From Bidens hawaiensis (lineage: Eukaryota > Streptophyta > Magnoliopsida > Asterales > Asteraceae): a DNA stretch of 64,000 nucleotides. Both the position numbers and the translations under genes were made by a program. A model generated the notes under the pieces. That model was not told the DNA's origin, ran no database searches, and saw only the letters and a program-made list of their open reading frames with translations. Shown here piece by piece: positions 22,391 to 34,049 of the stretch (position 1 is its first letter; every line of letters begins with the position of its first letter). The stretch is taken from positions 163,501 to 227,500 of the forward strand of contig JAIQDT010003828.1 of assembly GCA_021521415.1 (NCBI GenBank). Direction: 5' to 3'.

Positions 22391-24532
22391 TGTAAGGCCC
22401 CGTCACCGGTGCCTCACATTTGGACGTTGGATTTAATTATTCACATAGTTCTAATAATCAGAGTTAATAAAAACATTCGCGGAAAATAAAAACTTTCATA
22501 AAAAATTTCATAACAAACCATAACTTGTCTTAAAACAACATACTGTCTTTAAAACATAACTAAATAAACGTCTTGGATCATCCGATGCCAGCCTCTTATT
22601 CAATGCCAAGTGTTCCCTCAAGCGAGCTGCCTCATCCTACTCACCTGCGTGCATACTAAAAGTCAGCTATGCTGAGTAAGTTCTAGTTAATCATACATCA
22701 TACGGTACATACATACTTATATACTTTCATTCATACTTTCATACTTTCATACTTTCATTCATACTTTCATACTTTCTTTCATTCATACTTACATTCATAT
22801 CTTACGTTATAAAGAGCATTACGCCCTACATTCCTCGAGTATTATTAGGGCTCGGTACCCTCCTTCCTCGGGTATTATTAGGGCCCGGTTCCCTCTTACC
22901 TCGAATATTAGTAGGGTTCGGTTCCCTAGTTCTCGAATATTAGTAGGGTTCTATTCCCTCCTTCCTCGAGTATTATTAGGGCTTGGTACCCTCTTCGTAA
23001 CCAGACAACCATACATAATACTTCGAGTATTATTAGGGCTCGGTACCCTCTTTGTTACCATACAACCATACCTTTCCTTCTTTTATTAACTTTATCACAT
23101 TCATACATGTAAGCATACATATCATACATACATTATACATAGCATTTCAACCTAACAGTACGTGCAATATCCGAAGATCGTTCACGTACCAACAAGCAAT
23201 CATTCCTACGTCTCCCATCATCCCATAAGTCATACACTTATCACTTAGGATAAGTGTATTAACAAACATGTCGAGTATGCACACAACCCCAAAAACATAA
23301 CATATAAATGGGGCTAGAAACTCACCTGGATCCTATTGCGCTTGCCGTTTATCGTAATTCCTTTCTTTAACTGAGCTCGGCTAACTGTTAAATATATATT
23401 TGTTAATTACCCGTATAATTAGTTAAGTTGGTATTTAGTTAACCAAAGTATCCCTAAGTTGGGCTTGTTTGTTTTATATGGAACATGGGCTTAAGCTTGT
23501 GAACTGAGCTAAGCCAGATCAACAGCCTATTATAGTGTCTGGGTTCAACTAGGTTCAGGCCCAAGCCAAACTGGGTGGCCGAGAACTCCCAGCAGAGATC
23601 CCATGCGTTGACCGAGAACCCTGTTCCTGGCCGAGAACCGATGTTCTTGGCCGAGAACACATGGCCACCGAAATCGATGATTGACTGAGTACTCAAGTTG
23701 ATCGAGTTCTCGCGTTGACCGAAATCCCATACCTGGCCGAAAACACGGGTTGGCCGAGAACCCTAAGTTCTGGCCAAGAACCCCCAGTTCGGCTCATCTA
23801 TCCACCTTTATGTTTCTGCCTAGCGCAGTAACTGTTCTATGGTTCAAATCATGAACATTTAACCCCCTTTTTAACATCATTCATAACCGTTTTACACCCA
23901 TTACCCTCATGGTTCAAGATCTAACCCGTTTTAGACATAAAGCTTAAACCTTTATAGAGTTAAAACGTTCTAGGCTAGATCTAGGGTTTCCTTTATGAAT
24001 CGTTTACACCTATGAGTCCATTTCGTTCATTTTAATCATCAAGGTTGTATTTTTATGAAACATCTAGACCCGATCTATTCTAGGGTCAAGTTTCATGGCA
24101 ATACGTTCATAAAAATGTAACCTTTAATAATAGAGAACATACCTTTTGATGTTTCTAGGATACGATTTTGCTTGATATACGATCTTGGACTTGTTATCTT
24201 GCTTGTATGATTGAAGATCCTAAGTTACGATGCTTGGTTGGGGATTCGGATGGTGGCCGGTGGCTAAGGAGGGATTGTTTGGCTTAAGTGTGTGATTTAA
24301 GGTGTAAAATGGATAAGATGGATGGAAATGGAAAGATTTAGGGTTTAAGGGGTATTTATACTCCCTTAAGCCCATGGACCTAAGGCCCATCTTTCCTTTT
24401 TAGTCAATGATTAACCCATCTAATTAGCCTACTTCTCTTTCCCTCTTTTATTATTTTAATTATTAACCCAAGTAAACTCCTCCATTAAGAATAATTTAAT
24501 ATTATTATTACTTGAAATTTTGGGATGTTACA
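22391..24532 (-). repeat. Tekay-type element, 5' LTR
   Basis: Bounded by TGTAAGG at 22391 and GATGTTACA at 24532. It shows the same internal landmarks as the 3' LTR: the hairpin ATACACTTATC/GATAAGTGTAT at 23232-23259, the GTTCTCGGCC array at about 23575-23790, and a TATA box near 24355 on the minus strand. Confidence 0.9.
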
Positions 24533-24537
24533 GACCA

Positions 24538-24989
24538 TTAGATTAGGCATATCATTTTAATCTACACACATTATGCCTCTCTAAGGGGCATATTTTCCAA
24601 ATATATCTAACAGGCATCTAAGGAGTCAGGGAACAACTTTCTATAGGCTGCACCACAAATTTTGAAACCACATTCAAGTTTACAAAAAAATATATTCAAA
24701 CTTTTCAAGAAAAAATATAGTCAAATTTTTCAAGATTTAGGAAAGAAATAAAAACATTACATACTTGTTGGACAATGCTTCAAGTGCATTTAGGAAGCTG
24801 CAATAAGCACATTTTTTGGTGTTTTCTACATAAAGTAGCATGTTAGAATTTGCCATGTGAGATGCCCGATTCTTTGAATTATATCCTTGCTTATTGAACA
24901 CAATCTACGAACGAATATTACCAACATTAATAAAAGGTCCTAAACATAGAGTCGGTGCATGCCCGAATATCCTAAAACATGAAATTAAG
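24538..24989. other. Spacer between the Tekay-type element and Athila B
   Basis: AT-rich DNA without a recognisable gene. It is probably the 3' leader of Athila B, since the B 3' ORF relic adjoins it, but I could not find a polypurine tract or LTR start. Confidence 0.4.
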
Positions 24990-25330
24990 TCGGGTTAAGC
25001 CCGAAAGTCCTAAACTTTTGTATAATGCACTTGATTACACTGAATGGGTCTCCTCCAACGAATGGCCCGAGTGGAGGAAAATAGGCGAAACAAAGGACTT
25101 GAAACTGCAACTGTTCATTGATGTCTCATAATTCCATCTTCATAATTTCCGCCGACTCAGTGTGTTGAATGAGACGAATCTCTGCGAGGAGATTCATATC
25201 GGTGAGTTCCATCATGAGTTCTTTAAGTTTGATGAGTAGCTCGGTTGGAAACGTGTCGGGTTTCGTTTCTCGGTTGGCGTGGAACGGGAGTTTCATTGCT
25301 CATCTCAGTTAGCATTTTGATTTCTCAGAG
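24990..25330 (-). pseudogene. Athila B 3' ORF relic
   Basis: Minus-strand frames give TELLIKLKELMMELTDMNLLAEIRLIQHTESAEIMKMEL and then a GPFVGGDPF-like segment. It occupies the same place after integrase as the + strand ORF at 34259-34733, which likewise has a helical stretch followed by FFGGGHGFFKKF. Athila elements commonly have an env-like or unknown ORF here. The frames are broken. Confidence 0.5.
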
Positions 25331-25382
25331 GTGAGAATTAGTGTTTGGTTTGGTGCCAGAAATACATTCGCAAGAGATGCAA

Positions 25383-25562
25383 ATTTATAGCCAAACATTT
25401 TCCAGGAACAACCCCATGTTTCTTTGGAACACGGCCCTGTGCTTTCAGTCTGACAATTCTTTTACGAATCAGACTGGCTGAGATTTTTGCAGCGAAGATT
25501 CTCGCTTGCACTTTGTGGCACGGGGCCGTGCTAACTGAGGCACGCCCACGTGTTATATATAT
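25383..25562 (-). promoter_or_regulatory. CACGG palindrome module with TATA before the B 3' ORF
   Basis: Words CACGTGGGCGTGCC, GCACGGCCCCGTGCC and ACAGGGCCGTG (minus sense) precede TATAAAT (revcomp of 25383-25389). The arrangement matches the module before the 3' ORF at 34050-34196. It lies between integrase and the 3' ORF, where a separate promoter would be needed to express the latter. The function is inferred. Short ORFs on both strands here are chance. Confidence 0.55.
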
Positions 25563-25689
25563 ATATAACAAAACAAAGAAACATATATACAACGCCTGGT
25601 TTAATGAGAGTCTTGGCCAAACCCTATTTCTAGTATGTCTATTGGTTTTGGAGGATTACTACCTCTGAGACGGTCTCTAATGGTCCAAA

Positions 25690-26259
25690 GCGCCATCTAA
25701 CTTTTCATAAGTCGCACAACAACCCGCTCATCGTTAGTGGGAAGAGCTTGTGCTTCTACCCATCTAGACACGTAGTCGAATGCTACAAGGATGTATTTAT
25801 TTCCGAATGAGTTAGGAAATGGCCCCATGAAATATATTCCCCATACATCAAAAACTTCACATATTTGAATGCCTTTTTGAGTCATCTCATTCTTGGCTGA
25901 GATGTTTCAGGCTCTTTGGCAAGCATCACATGCTTGGATCAAAGCATGTGTGTCATTATATATGGTGGGCCAGAAAATCCTATGTCAAAACCTTTTCTGA
26001 CCGTGGTGACGGTACTGTGGTGTCCACCAGTTGGTCCTTCATGGTAATGTTTGAGAATATCTAAGGTTTCATTTCTTGATACGCACATACGAACAACCTG
26101 ATCGGCACCTATCCTAAACAAGTACTGTTCTTCCCAGAAGTCGAACTTAAGGTCGGAGAAAAATTTCTTCCGTTGATGAGTTAGCCCTTTTCTTAGGGTT
26201 CCACAAGCTAGATAGTTCGTGAAATCGGCAAACGAAGGACTTTCATCCTCTTCTTTCAT
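25690..26259 (-). pseudogene. Athila B integrase
   Basis: At 26259-25939 the frame shows ILKHYHEGPTGGHHSTVTTVRKGFDIGF, the zinc-binding start. At 25885-25697 it shows [33 protein letters not shown], the first catalytic Asp region. The C-terminal two thirds are lost near 25690, where sequence changes to the CACGG spacer. A stop or shift between 25939 and 25885 also breaks it. Confidence 0.75.
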
Positions 26260-26372
26260 GAATGCTTGGATATGCTTGAGAACTTCGTGTGGAAAATTAT
26301 CATCGATAATTTCCTTGTGATGCTCTTCTGAAGTTGGGCATTCTAAGCGTGAAAATGGTCTGCGGCTACATT

Positions 26373-27500
26373 CTAGGCTCCCTTTATGTCCTTAACTTCT
26401 ATGTCGAATTCTTGGAGTAGTAGAATCCATCGGATAAGTTTAGGTTTTGCATATTGCTTGTTGAAGATGTATCGTATGCCGACATGGTTAGTGTAAACGA
26501 TGGTTTTGGAGAGAACTAGGTAGGATCTAAATTTTTCAAAGGAAAAAACTACTTCTAATAACTCTTTTTCGGTTGTGGTGTAATTTTCTTGTGCATCATT
26601 AAGAGTTTTACTAGCATAGTAAATTGGGTGAAAATGCTTTACTTTGCGTTGTCCGAATACGGCTCCAATTGCAAAGTCACTTGCATCGCACATGATCTCG
26701 AATGGAAGGGTCCAATCGGGTGTAGTCATGATTGGTGCGTTGACAAGTTTGTCTTTCAATATGTTGAATGATTCAACACATTCTTCAGAGAAGACGAATG
26801 GCACATCTTTTTTCAGAAGTTTGGTCATAGATCTAGTATTTTTGGAGAAGTCTTTTATAAAACGACGGTAGAATCCTGCGTGACCTAGAAAACTTGTAAT
26901 GGATTTTACTGAAGTTGGTGGAGGAAGTTTGGATAGGTTTCTATTTTTCCTCTATCAACTTCTAGTCCTGCTTGGGATATCTAATGATCGAGAACAATGC
27001 CTTCTTTGACCATAAAGTGGCATTTTTCCTAGTTAAGTACTAAGTTTACTTCCTCACACCTAGTTAACATTCTATCTAGGTTTCTTAGATAGTGATCGAA
27101 GGACTCTCCAAAGACTGAGAATTCTTCCATGAAAACTTCCATCGAGTGTTCGATCATTTCACAAAAGATGGCCACCATGTAATGTTGGAAGGTGGCAAGA
27201 GAATTACATAGTCCAAATGGCATTCTTCGGTAGGCAACGGTGTCATATAGACATGTAAATGTGGTTTTCTCTTGATCTCAGAAGCAATGGGAATCTGAAA
27301 GTATCCAGAGAATCCATCAAGAAAACAGTAGACCATCTTTCCAGATAAACTTTCAAGCATTTGATTGATAAAAGGAAGTGGAAAATAATCTTTTCTTGTG
27401 GCATCATTATGCTTCCGGTAGTCAATGCAAACTTGCCATTCATCCCTTCTTGGGTACTACCTGAACTGGACTAACCTAAGGTGAATTTGAGAATGGGTAG
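26373..27500 (-). pseudogene. Athila B reverse transcriptase and RNase H
   Basis: RT pieces: 27443-27154 with KMVYCFLDGFSGYFQIPIA, and 27223-27029 with MPFGLCNSLATFQHYM and FMEEFSVFG. That last motif is normally a D-D pair; here both catalytic aspartates are glutamate codons. RNase H at 26828-26373 has [43 protein letters not shown] and [12 protein letters not shown]. Two frameshifts occur in RT and several stops between 27029 and 26828. The polymerase would be inactive even without the shifts. Confidence 0.8.
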
Positions 27501-27981
27501 ATTAATCCGGCATTAAGGAGTTTGATTACTTCTTTATTCACCATATCTTGCATGTTGGGGTTGAGACGTCTTTGATGTTTGATCACGGGTTTGTATTCTT
27601 CCTCCATGAGGATTTTGTGAGTACAAAAGAAAAGACTGATGCCCTTGATATCCGTGATCTCCCATGCGATAGCCTTCTGATGGTTTTTAAGAACCCTAAT
27701 AAGCTTGTCTTTCTCTTCTTTAGAAAGGAGGATGAAATAATTACCGGTAGTTGAGAGTCTTTTTCTAAAAAGGTGTATTCGAGATGGTTCGGAAGTTATT
27801 TTAACTCTAAGGCTGGTGGTTCTTCGATTGATGCTTTTGATTTTTCATTAATATCGGTGATCTCATATACAACTTCTGATGCTTCTTGATAGTTGTTGTT
27901 AGCATCGAGATTTTCGTTTTCTGAAGTGGGTTTGGTGATAGTTTCAGTTTGTGTTTCTAGTGTGTTACTGATGGAGGATTT
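27501..27981 (-). pseudogene. Athila B protease-RT linker
   Basis: Between the protease tail and RT only broken minus-strand frames are seen. The position corresponds to the linker region of Athila pol. No further motif is recognised. Confidence 0.4.
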
Positions 27982-28665
27982 TCACACATAGCAACTCATG
28001 ATAAAATCTATGATTTCAACACAATATAATGTGTCATCATGATGTTGCAGATGTTGCATAGATTTTCTTATTTCAAAAGTGATTTTCTTTTCATTGACCC
28101 TGAGAGTGATTTTTCCGGTGCAAACATGAGTAAAAGCCTTTGCGGTGGCTAAAAAGGGTCTTCCTAAAATCAGAGGTACACTTTTATCTTTCTCCATGTC
28201 TAAAATTACAAAATCTACTAGGAAAACAAACTTGTCAATTTTGACTAGCAGGTTTTCAACAATGCCCCGAAGATATTTAACGGATCAGTCAGTTAACTGA
28301 ATGCTCATGCGGGGGGGGGGGGGCTTTGGTTCTCCTATCCCTAGTTTTGCGAAAAACGCATAAGGCATTAAATTAATACTAGCTCCTTGTTCGGCCAGGG
28401 CATTGCTAACAGACAAATTTCCTATAAGACAAGGGATAGTTAAGCTACCTGGATCGGTCATTTTCAGCGGCAACTTGTTTTGGAGGACAGCTGAGCATTC
28501 TTCACTCAAGGTGACATGCGCAAGCTCCTCCAGCTTCCTTTTGTTGGTCACCACTTCTTTTAGAAACTTTGCATATTTTGGCATTTGAGCAATGGCTTCA
28601 ACGAAAGGGATGTTGATGTGGAGTTGTTTGAAGAGTTCTAAAAATTTCCCATACTGAGCTTCCAA
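27982..28665 (-). pseudogene. Athila B aspartic protease
   Basis: At 28665-28285: MPKYAKFLKEVVTNKRKLEELAHVTLSEECSAVLQNKLP and ALAEQGASINLMPYAFFAKLG. The active site of the family reads DLGAS; here it is EQGAS, so the catalytic Asp is Glu. At 28197-27982: DKSVPLILGRPFLATAKAFTHV. A 13-base G run (28310-28323, + strand) sits at the break between the two frames and may be the slippage site. Confidence 0.8.
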
Positions 28666-28676
28666 TCTCTCCTGTT

Positions 28677-28972
28677 TTAGCCATCCAGGGTATGGAATAG
28701 GTGGAACATACGTTCGTCTGGTTTCTTAGGTTGTACGGTGCCTGTTGGGACCAGTCTTTCCTGCGTCTTATAAGGAATTTCCTTCTCCAAAACTGGTTCT
28801 GAAGTTGGTGAGGCAACAGTGGTTGTACCACTTTTTAATGTAACAACGTTTGCTGTTGCATTTGGATTTGTTATTGTGTTGCTTGGAAGATCGCCGGGTG
28901 GTCTTTCAGACAATTGTCGGGCAATATGTCTGATCCGAGTTTCTAAATTTTGCAATGATGCTTGTTGGCTTT
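28677..28972 (-). pseudogene. Athila B gag C-terminus, downstream of the solo LTR
   Basis: The frame reads QNLETRIRHIARQLSERPPGDLPSNTITNPNA then VTLKSGT, the usual Athila gag-pro linker. It ends abruptly at 28972, where solo LTR E begins; the missing N-terminal side is at 31263 upward. Confidence 0.75.
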
Positions 28973-31262
28973 AGTCACACCCCAACCTAAGGCGGGAATG
29001 CCAGGGCGTGAACTGATTGCCCACAGCTCTCAAGATACTATCATACAATATTGGAAATTTCAATATCTATTAAATTAAATTCATATAATATCAAATATTC
29101 GATACAATATCCAAAATCAAACAATTCACCAAACAGACATATATCATGAATCAAAAGTCTTGTTTATTTTCTCTATCTTTATTCCTAAGCAATCTTCCAA
29201 AACTTGAACTAACTTCACATCACACGATGACCTGCATATATATTAAAAATAAAGTAGATATGTCAACACAAGGTTGAGTGAGTAGCACACCAGTTTTGGT
29301 GTATAAATATAATTGACAAATGCGAAAACAAAGTCAAATGAGCTAAGCAATTCAACCAATGAGTAAGTAAATGAGCTGTAGAAATACATGAAGCCATTAC
29401 GATTGTTCTATGATCATAATATTATGAGATTATGTTGGACCTCTCCGAATGCTGTTCACGTAAAGCAAATAAGCACATAACAAGTAAGGTACAAATCGTT
29501 AAACACAAGTGCTAATAGTTGCAGTTTATGTATTAAATAGTAGGGAATTAAATATTAAAACTCATTTGTCCCCAAAACGGTATAAAATGAGTTTAAAAGG
29601 GGGAATGTGGTACTCACCTCAATGGATGAGCAAAGGTGAAAAGAGAATATTACGAATGATGATTTGCGGAAATCACGTGTTGACGATAAGGCCTATGAAG
29701 ATAGAATATGGATACGCTAAGTTAATGAACTTGATCAATTAAGAAAGCTGGATAATTATAATTATTGTTAAGTTAATATTATGTTATTTTTAATCATAAT
29801 TAAAATAATATTATATATAAAGATAATATGTGAAAATTTATTAGTTTGTTAAATTATATATAAAGTATATTAAAATATTTTATTATATAAAAGTAAAACA
29901 CATCTTGTAGAATATTATTAGTTTATAAACTATATATAAAATTTACCCCTTATATATATATATTGAATTAATAACATTTATTTACATGATATAATATATA
30001 CGTATATACACATATATGCATATCTAAATACACATATACATACGTATACGGACGAAATATGAGAGAAAACACAAGTATTATAGTTGGGTTTTAATAAAAT
30101 AATTGATTATTATATTTATTAGTTGTTAAAGTATGATTTTAAAAGCAAAAGGTACCAAAAATATATAAACGGGGTGATAAAATATATCGTTGTAAAATAC
30201 ATTAATTAAGTATACTTATACATATACATGAGTATAGTTTTTGTGAAGATGTGAAAAACACAATAAATATTGTGGCTTTTTATAAAATATATATTTTATT
30301 TACTGTTGTTATGTTTAATATTAATTAAAATAACTTAAAAATCAAGCAAACATACTAAAAATAAAAAGATGGGGCGGCCGGGGTTCGAACCCCCGTCTCA
30401 GCCCTCCCTATACATTAACCATGTGTGCACCAGCCAATTGGGTTGGTGTCTCACTTGGTTATAATCTGGATTTGATTAATTAAATACTAACACAGACTTA
30501 ACCTAGATCATATAAACCCTAGGATTAAAAATCGTACAAATCCGTGATCGTTAACCCAATTAGTATTAGGGCTTTTGATGTATAAACAATGGCGATTAAG
30601 GATCACCAATCAATTAACTCGTACTACAACGTCTAAAGGTTTAAATAGGACAAATAGTGGTCGAAGACGACGGGTGATAAACAGGCTATCAAATGGCTAA
30701 TACAATTCAATTAAGTAGAGGGTAAATGGTGGTTAGGGTTGAATTATTGTTTCTGCAGGTGCAATTGCGTTTAAATAAACGCTTACATGTAGAACGATTT
30801 AGAGTTAGGGCCGGCATCGCTAAACTTGGTATAACGAATTAACAAGATCGTGTTAACTCAATTAGGTAGTCGGTTAGGCCGCAGATGGCATGTATAATAG
30901 GATTAATGATTCAATTTCCATTTTGATTACGAAACTTGAGGTCCAAGACATGATTTTGTATAAACGGGTTCAAACAAAATGGGTTGGGTTATCAGATCTG
31001 GGTTAACCGGATTTTGAAGGTGGGTTATAATATAATTTCATTTTCAGCCTTAAGGTTTAAAGATAGATACATAAAGTGTTAAACATTTTATTTTGGGTTG
31101 AATTTGCCATAAAGTGAAAGTTATACTTTATACTATATAATTAATTAAATAATAATATAATAATAGTTAATTTTCTCGATAAATGGGATAAAATTTCCCG
31201 AACATCGAAATGGTTCGGGTTTTATTAAAGTTATAGTTTTCGAAAAAGTGTGAGTTGTTACA
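28973..31262 (-). mobile_element. Solo LTR 'E' (gypsy type) within Athila B gag
   Basis: On the + strand it starts AGTCACACCCC and ends GTTACA, with GCTTT on both sides (28968-28972, 31263-31267). The first base is A where related LTRs have T, a terminal mutation. The gag frame of Athila B continues on both sides, proving an insertion. Length is 2290 bp with no coding region. Sense is minus (TGTAAC...GTGTGACT). AT-rich DNA fills 29750-30360, and a tRNA-like block is at 30371-30450. A small + strand ORF at 29509-29742 has no recognised motif. Confidence 0.9.
30371..30450 (-). other. tRNA-like block in solo LTR E
   Basis: The minus strand contains CCAATTGGCTGGTGCACA and, about 40 bp later, GGGGGTTCGAACCCC, an exact pol III B-box core, followed by a T-rich stretch. 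A related block with CCAATATCTGGTGCATG and GGGTTCAAGCCG is in element D's LTR (61158-61240), in the same sense. It is too short and lacks the arms of a true tRNA, so I do not call a tRNA gene. Confidence 0.5.
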
Positions 31263-32412
31263 GCTTTTTAGGTTAGCTTCAAGCTTTAACAATACTCCGC
31301 TGATATCAACGGCTCTTAAGTCGGCCTTCTTTTCTGCTTCATTTGTCTTGGTCATGATTTGGGTCAACATTTCTTCAATTCTTGACTAGCTCGGATTTGG
31401 ATTGCTACTGGAACTTTGTTCTTGAAATTGAGGTTTTGGTTGGAAAGATTGATTCATCAGCATCTTCTAGAATCCGGGTAGGGTTTGAGTGTTACCTCCG
31501 TCCTTCCAACTGAAATTCGGGTGGTTTCTCCACCTTGGATTGTAGTTGATACTGAAAGTGTTTTTTTGACGGGCGATGAAGTCAACTTCTTCCAAGGCCA
31601 TAAGGACTTGTTTATAGTCAGTCGTCTTATGTGTTCTTCCACAGGTGATCTTTTTTTTTTGGTAGTTTGGATTAAATTTGCTCGAGTTTTTTACAGAGTG
31701 CTTGAAGCTGTGCGGTGAATAGAGTGTTGGAATAGATATGGTGCATTCCTTTAAGTGTTGGTGTATATATTGGTGAGTTATAAGCAAAACTCTTCTTTGC
31801 TTCCTTCTCCATGATTTCAAATGCTTCGCTAGGTGATTTGCATCCCAGGTCTCCACCGGCGACTTGGTCGATGGCCTATTTGTTTTGATTAGATCGTGCG
31901 TTACAGAAAGTTTGTACTTGCAACCATACGCTCAGTCCATGATGTGGGAATCTTCTCAGAAGACTTTTGTATCTCTCCCATTCTGCGTGCGACTCATCAT
32001 CACCCATCCGGAATCCGGTAATGCTGGCTCGATATTTGATAGTTTTGTCAGGCGGAAAGTATTTAAGGATAAACTGTTCAACCATTTGGTCCCAATTAGT
32101 GATGGAACTAGAAGGAAGAGATTCTATCCATTCTAAGGTTTGTCCCCTTAGAGAAAAAGGAAAGAGTTTGAGTTTGATCTGATTTTCTGAACAATTTTGA
32201 ATTTTAAAGGTTTCGCAGATTCGTAAGAATCGAGATATATGCGAAAGAGGGACTTCGTCAAGGAGTCCATGAAATTGAACTGAATTTTCTACCATCTGAA
32301 TGATTCATGATTTGATTTCGAAATTTTCGGTGATTATAGGTGGAGCCTATCCATTGCCGTGGCCTTCGAGGGTTGGCGTGAAATATTGGCTCATGTTTGG
32401 TTCACTGTTTGG
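31263..32412 (-). pseudogene. Athila B gag, main part
   Basis: From 32412 downward: a start region MSQYFTPTLEG, then (32295-31876) VQFHGLLDEVPLSHISRFLRICETF, LRGQTLEWIESLPSSSITNWDQMVEQFILKYFPPDK and ESHAEWERYKSLLRRFPHHGL, the full capsid core. At 31856-31467 follow degenerate segments including a PRWRNHPNFSW motif. At 31370-31263 comes KKADLRAVDISGVLLKLEANLK, where solo LTR E interrupts. The 140-codon core is open, but stops lie before and after it. Confidence 0.8.
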
Positions 32413-32428
32413 TGCAACATGCTCCACT

Positions 32429-32750
32429 ATTTATAGGCAGTCTGGAAGGTCAGGCACGGTCCCGTGCTCCATAAGGTACGCCCCTGTGTCCATCTTTCCA
32501 CTCGCATTTAATGCTCTGTCGGATCGTACATGATGACTCACCACGGGGGCGTGCTTCATGAGGCACGACCCTGTGTTTTTGTTGTCTTGTTATATTTTCT
32601 TTTGTCTTTTCTGAAAGGTGACCACGGCCCCGTGTCCTCTGAAGCAAGGCCCCGTGTCCATCTGTCTAGTATATTGTCTTTTCTTGTAGATTTCTGTCTT
32701 TACTTGCATATGATAGCATGGGGGCGTGTTCCATGAAGCATGGGGCGTGT
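32429..32750 (-). promoter_or_regulatory. CACGG palindrome module with TATA directly before Athila B gag
   Basis: Four pairs of words of the type CACGGGGGCGTGC / GCACGACCCTGTG are separated by 10-13 bp spacers resembling TTCATGAGG. On the minus strand the last pair is followed by CCTATAAATAG (TATAAAT at 32429-32435 revcomp) and, within 60 bp, by ATG codons of gag. No PBS or LTR end lies between, unlike Athila A. So this promoter-like module is joined straight to gag. ORFs on both strands through it are chance. Confidence 0.55.
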
Positions 32751-32925
32751 TTTGCTTTTTTCTTGGGTTTACTTTGATTTTTCTTTGGCTTTTCATTCGT
32801 TTTTTCGTTTGAGTCTTGGATTCACCTAACATGATAAGTAGCCATATGAACTATATTATTTGACAGAAGTTGCAGTTTTTAGAGATTATCTGATGCTAAA
32901 AAGATGTATCTTTTTATATACATCA
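32751..32925. other. Junction between Athila B and the + strand integrase remnant
   Basis: T-rich DNA followed by a short hairpin-like GATGTATC...GATACATC-like phrase near 32900. This is the point where minus-strand Athila B sequence gives way to + strand Athila integrase. No target-site duplication was found. Confidence 0.4.
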
Positions 32926-33960
32926 GGCAACTACAAAAAAGTATTCAACATCGGCTTTTATTGGCCTACCTTTACTGAGAAGCGCATGAAATGGTTTGCT
33001 CATGTGATGCATGCCAAAGTGCCAGCAACATCTCATCCAGATATGAAATGCTACCAAGACCAATCCAAGTATGCGAAGTATTTCACGTTTGGAACATCTT
33101 CTTCATGGGACCATTTCCAACATCATTTGGCCATCGAAACATCCTAGTCGCAGTAGATTACGTGTCAAAATGGGTCGAAGCCCAAGATTTACCCACGAAT
33201 GATGCTAGGATTATGTTCAAATTTCTGAAGAAATTATTTTTCGTTTCGGTACCCAAAGCAACTTTAATCGATTGAGGAACACACTTCGGCAATTCAAAAA
33301 TGGGGAAACTATTAGCAAGATATGGAGTGCACCATCAACTCTCTACACCTTATTACCCGCAGAAAAGTGTTCAGGTGGAAGTTACCAATCGAGGTATCAA
33401 AGGAACCCTTGCAAAAACTGTCAGTCATAATCGCATATACTAGTTGGAGAAATTAGACGACGCTCTGTGGGCTTTCCGTACTGCCTAGAAAACTCCTGTA
33501 GGCATAACACCATTCAAATAAGTGCATGGAAAGGTATGTCATCTTCCTGTCGAGCTTGAACATAAAGCATACAGGGCACTTAAAAGCGTAAACCTTGATC
33601 TACAATCCGATGGGAAATACATATTCATGGATTTACATGGAAATGACTAAAACACTTCACGATGCACGTCTAAAAGGTGAAAAACAATTTAAAGCATGCG
33701 ACCGGGTACTCCTATTAAATTCTCGCCTTCGTTTATTACCGAGAAAATTTAAGTCTAAATGGTCCGACCTTTCACGGTTAAGGAAGTTTTTGAGTATGGA
33801 ACCGTTGAACTAGTTCCAAAAGATGAACATAACTTTAAGTTAAACTGTCACCGACTTAAAATTTAATTAGGAGAACTTGTAGACACTTCGTCAGAGTTGT
33901 TCCAGCTCCGTCCCGTGTACTAAACTGACATAATCGTGAGTCAAGCTATAGACTCCGAAA
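32926..33960 (+). pseudogene. Athila integrase remnant (+ strand, assigned to Athila A)
   Basis: Frames give KVFNIGFYWPTF, CDACQSASN, VWNIFFMGPFPTSFGHRNILVAVDYVSKWVEA and, after a stop at 33276, GTHFGN, KLLARYGVHHQLSTPYYPQ (second catalytic region), then DALWAFRTA and TPFK, ending VRPFTVKEVFEYGTVELV. The Glu of the DD35E triad should lie near NRGIKGTL, where the frame is poor. At least six stops or shifts occur. The zinc-binding start and all of RT/RNase H are missing upstream. Confidence 0.75.
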
Positions 33961-34049
33961 AAAATTTAGCATGTTTATGTTTAGTTTTTAGATTTTTAAG
34001 ATAAAATTAGTAGTTATATGAGAGAAAATTTGATAAATCGTGCCAACCG

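Larger units (their letters stand above)
15206..24532 (-). mobile_element. Complete Tekay-type Ty3/gypsy chromovirus
   Basis: The element is flanked by GACCA on both sides (15201-15205, 24533-24537). It has two LTRs of 2114 and 2142 bp, an initiator-Met-type PBS, a polypurine tract, and gag, protease, RT, RNase H, integrase and a chromodomain-like tail in order on the minus strand. Total length is 9.3 kb. The LTRs differ at roughly 16 sites in the first 250 aligned by eye, so the insertion is not recent. Stops and a frameshift in gag-pol make it non-autonomous. Two solo LTRs of the same family are at 6524-8746 and 46079-48360. Confidence 0.93.

Noticed and set aside
24600..24980. 3' LTR of Athila B
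   Set aside because: Expected next to the B 3' ORF relic, but neither the TGATGTATAT-type start nor a polypurine tract could be found.
25338..25668. ORFs on both strands in the CACGG spacer of Athila B
   Set aside because: GC-rich palindromic words lack stops by chance; the frames do not match any Athila protein.
30371..30450. tRNA gene
   Set aside because: A B-box-like core is present but no acceptor stem or anticodon arm can be drawn, and it lies inside a solo LTR.
32300..32832. ORFs of 65-80 codons on both strands
   Set aside because: They cover the gag start on the other strand and the CACGG module; no protein similarity recognised.
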